Part shown: in pieces, positions 59,401 to 64,000 of the stretch | Layout of the letters: every line of letters begins with the position of its first letter | Numbering within the stretch: position 1 is the stretch's first letter | Assembly: GCA_009192285.1 (NCBI GenBank) | Contig: CM018605.1 | Span: 2,893,247 to 2,957,246, forward strand | Direction of reading: 5' to 3' | DNA length: 64,000 nt | DNA from: Morchella semilibera | Taxonomy: Eukaryota > Ascomycota > Pezizomycetes > Pezizales > Morchellaceae | Translations under genes and position numbers: made by a program | The notes under the pieces: model-generated | The model's input: only the letters and a program-made list of their open reading frames with translations | What the model was told of the DNA's origin: nothing | Databases searched by the model: none

Positions 59401-59964
59401 ACTAGCGAGAGTTTCGCTTCCCGACCCGCGTGACCAGAAAGGGTGCGACTCGATGGATACTACTGGCTCAGGGTCTGGCATATGTCGGAGAAGTCTGACC
59501 ACTTTCTCTTGCCAACCCTCTTCGTACATATCCAAGTCTGTCATCATGCATCCCTTAATCTGACACTGGATACTATTGAAGGTGACTAGGTTCTGTCCCC
59601 AATGTATCGTAGGTTGATGCTCTGTGAGCCATCGATGTGGTATTACAAGGTCTTCTCCAGCAAAGGTACCGATTTCGCAGGTGACTAGCCTGTCGAGGTG
59701 GCTACCGATCCGGAGTGTGAGGGGTTGGGTGGTGTGAGTGCCGGAGTGAGGCATGCGTGTGCCGTCGGCTTGCTTAATGAGGAGGATTTTAGGTCGATTC
59801 TGGATTGGGATGTCGGCCTTCTTGACGCAGTCCCATGACATGATCCAGTCTTCGGTGCCACTGTCTAGGAGGGCTTTGACAGTATGAGTGAAGTGCTTGT
59901 TGGTCTTTGGGTTAGCCCAAGAGATTTCTATCTCCAGGCGTGTTTCTTGAGTTGAGGTGGTCAT
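56431..59964 (-). CDS. pol: Pol polyprotein: protease, reverse transcriptase, RNase H, integrase
   Basis: Uninterrupted 1177-aa frame. Domains in order: aspartic protease (ALLDSGTEDWIM, about 32-43); reverse transcriptase with YRGLNAVTVKNRYPLP, FTKIDLKNGYN, FGLTNAPATFQ and the catalytic VVYLDDILIYS; RNase H with LETDASDWAEGA, YEIYDKEMLAIV and YSDHQNL; integrase with an HH-CC zinc module (HDRPVAGHLGRDKT, CDVCQRAK) and the DDE core (MDFVVEMP, IVSDRGTQF, and Glu in TDGQTERTNQ). It ends with a GPF/Y-type module (TGPFEVVAKIGNRAYRLDLP, FHEMLLRPY) and a basic tail (RRTHKRRRLLEE). No chromodomain follows. The order RT-RH-IN defines Ty3/gypsy. The ATG lies about 415 nt after the gag stop and is preceded by a TATA box, so pol may be transcribed separately. 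Confidence 0.93.
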   Translation of the reverse strand: MTTSTQETRLEIEISWANPKTNKHFTHTVKALLDSGTEDWIMSWDCVKKADIPIQNRPKILLIKQADGTRMPHSGTHTTQPLTLRIGSHLDRLVTCEIGTFAGEDLVIPHRWLTEHQPTIHWGQNLVTFNSIQCQIKGCMMTDLDMYEEGWQEKVVRLLRHMPDPEPVVSIESHPFWSRGSGSETLASAIPAEFQDYADVFSLDGAGRLPEHGQWDHTIPLIDGSQPPWGPIYPLSPPEQKALREYLDEMLAAGKIVPSSSPAAAPILFVPKPDGSLRLCVDYRGLNAVTVKNRYPLPLMAELADSTKGALFFTKIDLKNGYNLVRIAEGEEWKTAFRTKYGHFEYKVMPFGLTNAPATFQAMVNTIFKDLLDQGLVVYLDDILIYSKSREEHIALVRRVLERLRQHHLFGNLKKTAWFQTEVEFLGFKLSGTGTQVSPEKVKAITEWLAPTKVKELQCFLGFANFLRRFIYGYSEVCRPMTDLLKKNAVWKWGREQQDAFTELKKRFTTAPILRHYDEHRQAVLETDASDWAEGAILSQVFDDGMLHPVAYHSRKFNEAEVNYEIYDKEMLAIVSALLTWRHWLEGTDIPIQIYSDHQNLQYFTTTKKLSRRQARWAEKIAPFRFKIHYRPGDKNGKPDALTRRPEYALEGGVIREQPVKQLLTIEQFARKSSTEVAFGSEIVSNPHSERTLLSQWVHIPGVGLPSALQDWYEQGSQWTRRIVPDEQSDGECPEDWWTRQTSSSGEDTLHEKWDPDQNTATHDGRWVVPGHAVKQVIEDHHDRPVAGHLGRDKTLELIDRNYWWPGMTTDVAKYVQTCDVCQRAKQRRRHLSLPQPLELATTPWNDISMDFVVEMPKEKSGYRNVLVVVDRFSKMAHFIPMTGINAEQTAQAFVKDIWRFHGLPRSIVSDRGTQFVSAFWVAVTERLGIRRRLSTSFHPQTDGQTERTNQHMESYLRAFTAGTGKKWRDLLPICEYAYNNAKHSSTGQSPFYVNYGFHPRTDWPTDAEIERLDDNGNNYLDEILSAHELARETLQKTYDKMASRPGPTVQQFIPGQKVLLDTRNLGGYNKWSDKFTGPFEVVAKIGNRAYRLDLPVEWKIHNVFHEMLLRPYREDSDPSRQQNTRKRLATPEPQEALADENAKPVTKAHPHTRSQGSQDLASGVRRTHKRRRLLEE

Positions 59965-60061
59965 TGTAAAGTTGTGCGATGGTTATGAGAGGTATTGATT
60001 GTATGGTAGTAATTGGTGGAGAAGGTTGTTGATGTTCTTCGAAGAGGTGGGAGGTAGTGCC

Positions 60062-60070
60062 CTTTTATAG
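60062..60070 (-). promoter_or_regulatory. candidate internal promoter (TATA) of pol
   Basis: TATAAAAGG on the minus strand, 106 nt before the pol ATG at 59964. The leader between is pyrimidine/CA-rich (ACATCAACAACCTTCTCC, CAATCAATACC, CGCACAACTTTACA) and has no upstream ATG. It resembles an ordinary fungal promoter and 5' UTR. Confidence 0.5.
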
Positions 60071-60380
60071 CCAAGTGCGGGGTAATCCTTTTCTATACTG
60101 GCATGTGTTAACTTACTATTGCTCGACAGATCATGTGGGTCGTGGCCTATGGGTGCGTCATACGCTCCTCCCGCAGCATATCCACATGTCCCGCTTTTCG
60201 GTTACGGTTGCTCTTGATAGATAGGGATTTCCCGTGCACATGTGACTTATTGAGGCATTTTTGCGTAGAAAACCAATTAAATTCCGTGTAGCCCATACAA
60301 TCTTCGCATAGCCATGCCGGTACAAATATCCGAAAATAATATCTCTAAGAAATAACTTATGAAAAGACCCAATAACCATT

Positions 60381-62525
60381 TCAATCTTCCTCCAGTGACG
60401 TAATCCTAGACCTAAATGCTTCCGTCTGCGATCCTTGTTTCCTCTTTTTCTCACCCCCCTTTCCAGGCTCCTTTCTCCCAGAAGGAGTATCTTCCCGTTT
60501 GCGTTTTCCCCTACTCGACTCAGTCGTAAACCTAACTTTACTGGTCGCAAAGCAATTCTTAGCGATGTGACCTTCTCGACCGCACCTGAGGCATTTATTT
60601 TCCTTTTGCCACCGGTCCTTCTCGTCCTGGGTAGCACCAAGGCTTCCAGACTGGGGCTCACGGTGCGTCGTCTCCGCCTGTTGCCTTCTTGGCCGTTCCC
60701 TGGAGCGTTGTCGGCGTTTGGAGGCCTGAGGTTCCCGGGTTTTCTCCCGTTCTTTGCCACGCAGTATCTCTCTGCGGGCTTTTACTTCAGCGTCCTTGCG
60801 CCCGACCTTGCGTACCCAGGCTAACCAGGCCGGAAAGCTGGATGGTTCTTCGATCGCCGCGAGAGTCTTGTTTCCAAGGAGGAGTTTATTCCTGCAAGGA
60901 TCATAGACTTCATGACGATTGGCCCTACCTGTGCGTCCCATTCGAGGTTCTGCATCTCATTGATGTAATCGTCGATTGGGCCAGTTTGACGGAGCCTATC
61001 CATCTTTTGCTTGGCCTGTTCTTGACTGGTACGATTACCATACTGGGTGCGCAGTTCCCTCTTAAAAGCCTCCCAAGTACCGAGCCCAGGTTCTACACTG
61101 AGCCTTTCCTTGTAATTTCGCCAGAAGCTGGCGGCACTTCCCTGAAGTTCGAGGGACGCCCACAGAATCTTGGTCTTATCATCCCATCGGACCTTCTTCT
61201 GTAGGGTCGATCAGAATTTCCATCTGATCTATCCAGTGCCGCACGTCTTGGTCTGGTTTTCCGGCGAAGGGGATCTTGGCTTGCTTTGGGGTTTCTCCCG
61301 CAGCAGGAACATTGGTGACCGGGGGAGGTAGCATTTCTGCCCACCGTTGAGCCCGTCTCCGGCGATCTCTCTCTGCTCTCCTTCTTCTCTCGTCCTCATC
61401 CGAGTCAGAGGAGTCTGAAGGGTCTGGATTGCTACCTCCAGTCCTTCCTCGTCCTCCACCGTTGCCTCCGCGTCCGCCTCCCTGGCCTCCATGGGCACTT
61501 CCGTGTTGGGATCTTGTATAAATTGGATCCGCTGGTGGAGGGGGCGCAATTTCGATTGGCGGTGGTGGTGGTACTCGTCCTCCTTCCTCTGACTCACTTT
61601 CCACTGCCGCTTGCCTTCCCTTCCCTTTGTTCCCCGTGGCCCGCCTCATCTCTTCCAGGAGGGTTTTCATACCTTCCTGAGTGGTGGCCAACAATTGCTC
61701 CGCTCGTTCCCTTTCCCTAGTCAATTCCTCCTGATCCACCGCCTTGGCGGCCTCGATTCGTTGGAGGGCCTCAGTGACCTCTGCGGGTATAATCACTGCG
61801 GGCTGAGTTTCTTTGAGTTGATTGACGTAGGTAACCAGGGCCTGGGTCTGTTCTTCCTGGCGCTGGTGCTGGGCTGTGGCGGTGTTGGCGAGGCGGGTCA
61901 CGACCTCGTTGAGTTGCTGGGCCTGCGTACCCGCTTGTGTCTGCAGCCGGAGGTTCATGTCTTGGAGGGCGGTAGCTATCCGTACCGTGTTCTCGTCGTT
62001 CACGACGAACTTGGCCTGCAGCTCGCTGATTAGAGCTTGATGGGCCCGGTTGTTCTCCTCTATCCGGCGCTCGTGACGGGAAATAAGTTCCTCGATGACG
62101 GGTATGTTCTGGGTACGCGTGGCGAGCTCGCTCACGCCTTGGTGGAGTCCCTGGACGACTTGTCCTCCTTGCCTCAGCACCTCCCTGCGGACCGTAGCGG
62201 TAAGGAAGGGGTCGTGGGCGCTGATGGGGGCCGATGACTCGTCGCTGTCTTCGGCTTCCTCCCTGACCTCGGAGGGCCTGCGAGTCAAGTGTGACCCTCG
62301 AGTTGGCGTTCGGTAAGGGGAGGTCTCCCTCCTGTCCCTGAGCCGTCTCTGGCCAGGTAATCTCGCCTCTCTCGTTGACTCCCAGAGATGTGTTATTGGC
62401 GTATCCCTGGTTGTGCCGATGTGTCTCTGCTGAGTCTGCGCCACGAAGGTACGCTGATCCCGCAATGCGACTGCATCCTGCATTAGCGAGTCTTCCTCGT
62501 ATGGTAGCTGCAGCGGCTGAGACAT
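60381..62525 (-). pseudogene. gag: Gag, with two frame breaks
   Basis: Starts MSQPLQLPYEEDSLMQD. Residues 1-448 (62525-61179): an N-terminal low-complexity part, a long Gln/Glu-rich coiled region, a Gly-rich patch and the start of the capsid domain (KIPFAGKPDQDVRHWIDQME). The frame stops at 61179. The capsid continues in another frame (WASLELQGSAASFW, MDRLRQTGPIDDYINEMQNL) to 60821. It then returns to the first frame for SSFPAWLAWVRKVGRKD, a CCHC zinc knuckle (CLRCGREGHIAKNC, nucleic-acid binding) and a basic tail ending SLEED at 60381. The first break (about 61180-61200) looks like one extra base, the second (about 60860-60900) like one missing base. Gag would form the virus-like particle; this copy should not make full-length Gag unless the breaks are sequence errors. 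Confidence 0.75.
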
Positions 62526-62823
62526 CGTGGAGTTGTTCGAAGCGGAGATTAGGAGTTCGTCGGGTCCAAGGTTGTGGGGTGAACCAAGGTACTTGGTGCG
62601 CTAAACCGTAGGAGTTCTGGTAAAGCGATACCTTGATGGGTGGAAGGGTGGTAGGTTCGAGGATACACGGATCGTATTCCTCGAAGAAGCAGTGGGTTTG
62701 CGCTTCGTAAAAGAAGCCTCGATATTCCAGGTAGCCGCAGTAAAGATGCTCTGCGCTACCTCGGGGGACAACAAAGGATGTCTTGCAGGAGAACTCGTAG
62801 ATTGAGAGTTCTCGAGGGTGCAT
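62524..62823 (-). CDS. short ORF upstream of and overlapping gag
   Basis: ATG at 62823; about 100 codons (MHPRELSIYEFSCK, YCGYLEYRGFFYEAQTHCFF, LPPIKVSLYQNSYGLAHQVP) before it meets the gag start in another frame. Its composition (many Tyr, Phe, Cys; few low-complexity runs) looks protein-like, whereas the continuation past 62525 is Arg/Pro-rich and is only gag read out of frame. It could be a separate small protein, a 5' extension of Gag joined by a frameshift or intron, or a chance frame. Confidence 0.4.
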
Positions 62824-62984
62824 ATGACTATCTTCCTTCGATCGCTACTTCTCTTATTCTCGTACCAAGTGCCCGTGTACTATCCGTACCTAGCAATCAC
62901 ACAAGGTAGTTGTTTAAGCGAAGAGTTTTCTCGTGAAGTAGTGGGATGCTCGTAGGGTAAGCGATTGGATAAGGTATCAAATAG

Positions 62985-63564
62985 TGTAAAGGGATATCCC
63001 GAAGAGTCTTGGGATATGGCTAGTGCTAAGCAATAGTTCTGTAGCGTTTAAACTTTGTAATTTGATAAACCGGATTCCGCTCGCTTGAGTTCTTGAAGGA
63101 TGATGATTCCAACAAGACGAGGGCAATCAGGCTTCTATTTATACATGAGTGGCTCAAGGCCTAGACGAGTCTTCTATCTAAGATCACGCCATAATTCCTT
63201 CCATAACATTCTATCTTCGCAACCCTGCCCGATTCCATACATCGGCGGTGCTTCCTAAAACCACCCATACTATCCGCGACCGTGTAACTTGCCAAGAGCC
63301 AAGGCGTCAATACAATAGGACGTTAGAGGTGCTAAGCACCCTACCCCGCTTCTATGCTTTTTCAGGGAGAGTCTCCCACATGCGATAGAACGTGTAAGCC
63401 AACAAGCCCATGCTATTGCGACGCACCCCTCATGGATGGCGCAACCCCATTATATTTAGCCAAGACCCTTGTTGGTTACCCGACCGACTCTCTTCACAAC
63501 TCATCACTCTAAACCCACGCCCATTATAACACCCTTAACACAACACCCCGGATATCCTATAACA
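62985..63564 (-). repeat. 5' LTR
   Basis: 580 bp, no difference from the 3' LTR seen by eye. Contains the promoter: TATAAATA on the minus strand at 63143-63136. Confidence 0.93.
63136..63143 (-). promoter_or_regulatory. TATA box of the retrotransposon LTR promoter
   Basis: TATAAATA on the minus strand. Transcription would start roughly 30 nt further on, near 63105-63115. Confidence 0.6.
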
Positions 63565-63569
63565 CGTTA

Positions 63570-64000
63570 AGCCATCGGTAAAGGTAGCTTTTCCATCGGC
63601 TGTTTCAAACAACGCTGATAGATATTTCATATTAAATTGGCTGTGCGAAATCACTGAGTCATTGGTTCAAGAATCTTTCTCATCGGTTGTGCATTGCATT
63701 ATACCGTTGACTGTTTTGATTGGCTGTGGATTTCCACTCTGTCAATTGACACGAAACCACTCATTGGCTGTGGATTTCCACTCTGTCAATGAACATGAAA
63801 CTACTCATTGGCTGTGAGCGATCACAATGTTAGTGAACAGTGGTGTATCATCTCGCATCTGTTTGGCTGTGGGGTCCCACTCTGCCGGCAATTGTGTGTA
63901 GATGCCTATGATTGGCTGGGGGAAACCTCTATACCAATCGTTCAAGTGATTGTCTGTGGGGAACCACTAAGTCAATCGCTATTGGGATTTTATATGTTAC
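63570..64000. repeat. degenerate TTGGCTGTGG array
   Basis: Units of roughly 40-50 bp carrying TTGGCTGTGG or CATCGGTTGTG followed by TTTCCACT/GAAACCACT and CAATxxxxCA, at about 63594, 63637, 63679, 63718, 63762, 63806, 63865, 63911 and 63950. The section from 63755 to the window end matches 50851-51091. The array continues beyond the window. Confidence 0.7.

Larger units (their letters stand above)
55756..63564 (-). mobile_element. complete Ty3/gypsy LTR retrotransposon, 7.8 kb
   Basis: Two 580-bp LTRs in direct orientation, each starting TG and ending CA, flanked by CGTTA (55751-55755 and 63565-63569). I compared them base by base by eye and saw no difference, which implies a very recent insertion. 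Coding runs on the minus strand: a short first ORF, gag with a CCHC zinc knuckle, and a separate pol with protease, reverse transcriptase, RNase H and integrase in the Ty3/gypsy order. Pol is intact; gag has two frame breaks. Confidence 0.93.

Noticed and set aside
60158-60760. 200-codon minus-strand frame overlapping the end of gag
   Set aside because: It overlaps the zinc-knuckle region in another frame, has no domain, and its tail runs through the presumed pol leader and promoter.
61514-62316. Several plus-strand frames across gag
   Set aside because: Shadows of the minus-strand gag; no domains.

Overview
The window looks like repeat-rich, gene-poor DNA of a filamentous ascomycete (Pezizomycotina; a truffle- or morel-like Pezizomycete is my guess). 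Evidence: introns of about 45-100 nt with GT..AG ends and CTAAC-type branch sites, a HET-domain gene, a NACHT-ankyrin STAND (NLR) gene with a fungal N-terminal domain, small secreted cysteine-rich proteins, a tnp2/Plavaka-type DNA transposon and a Ty3/gypsy retrotransposon. No rRNA, CRISPR array or intact tRNA gene was found.

Layout. 1-6.7 kb: no gene, one TIR element (3.72-4.39 kb) with a tRNA-like Pol III promoter inside. 6.7-10.0 kb: two paralogous 8-cysteine secreted proteins with matching promoter and exon layout. 10-15.3 kb: no gene, a second TIR/tRNA-like element. 15.3-16.0 kb: MYND zinc-finger gene (minus). 16.72-25.45 kb: an 8.7-kb tnp2-type transposon with short TIRs, a TAAT target duplication, palindromic subterminal repeats, a transposase gene and a second gene with an AT-hook. 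Four copies of a 137-bp MITE and one 630-bp repeat are nested in it. 26.6-27.1 kb: small fungal orphan gene. 31.3-36.3 kb: nine-exon NLR gene (1465 aa), every exon phase consistent, with near-identical 34-aa ankyrin repeats. 40.5-42.7 kb: multi-exon gene of unknown function with one likely frameshift. 43-47 kb: small inverted-repeat elements and MITE fragments. 47.5-49.3 kb: single-exon HET-domain gene. 50.3-55.3 kb: low-complexity DNA, degenerate tandem arrays and a higher-order satellite-like array. 55.76-63.56 kb: complete Ty3/gypsy element on the minus strand with apparently identical 580-bp LTRs and a CGTTA target duplication. 55.7 and 63.6-64.0 kb: the degenerate repeat array it landed in.

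How the parts relate. The NLR and HET genes lie 11 kb apart; both families act in fungal non-self recognition and programmed cell death, and the array-like ankyrin receptor region is the kind that diversifies by repeat shuffling. The transposon's two genes resemble the transposase plus DNA-binding-accessory arrangement of CACTA elements: the AT-hook protein could bind the AT-rich subterminal palindromes. The MITE and 630-bp insertions can be removed on paper with the target duplication and the frame is restored each time, so the host transposon was probably intact when they landed. The gypsy element is very young by its LTRs, has an intact pol with what looks like its own TATA promoter, yet carries two frame breaks in gag.
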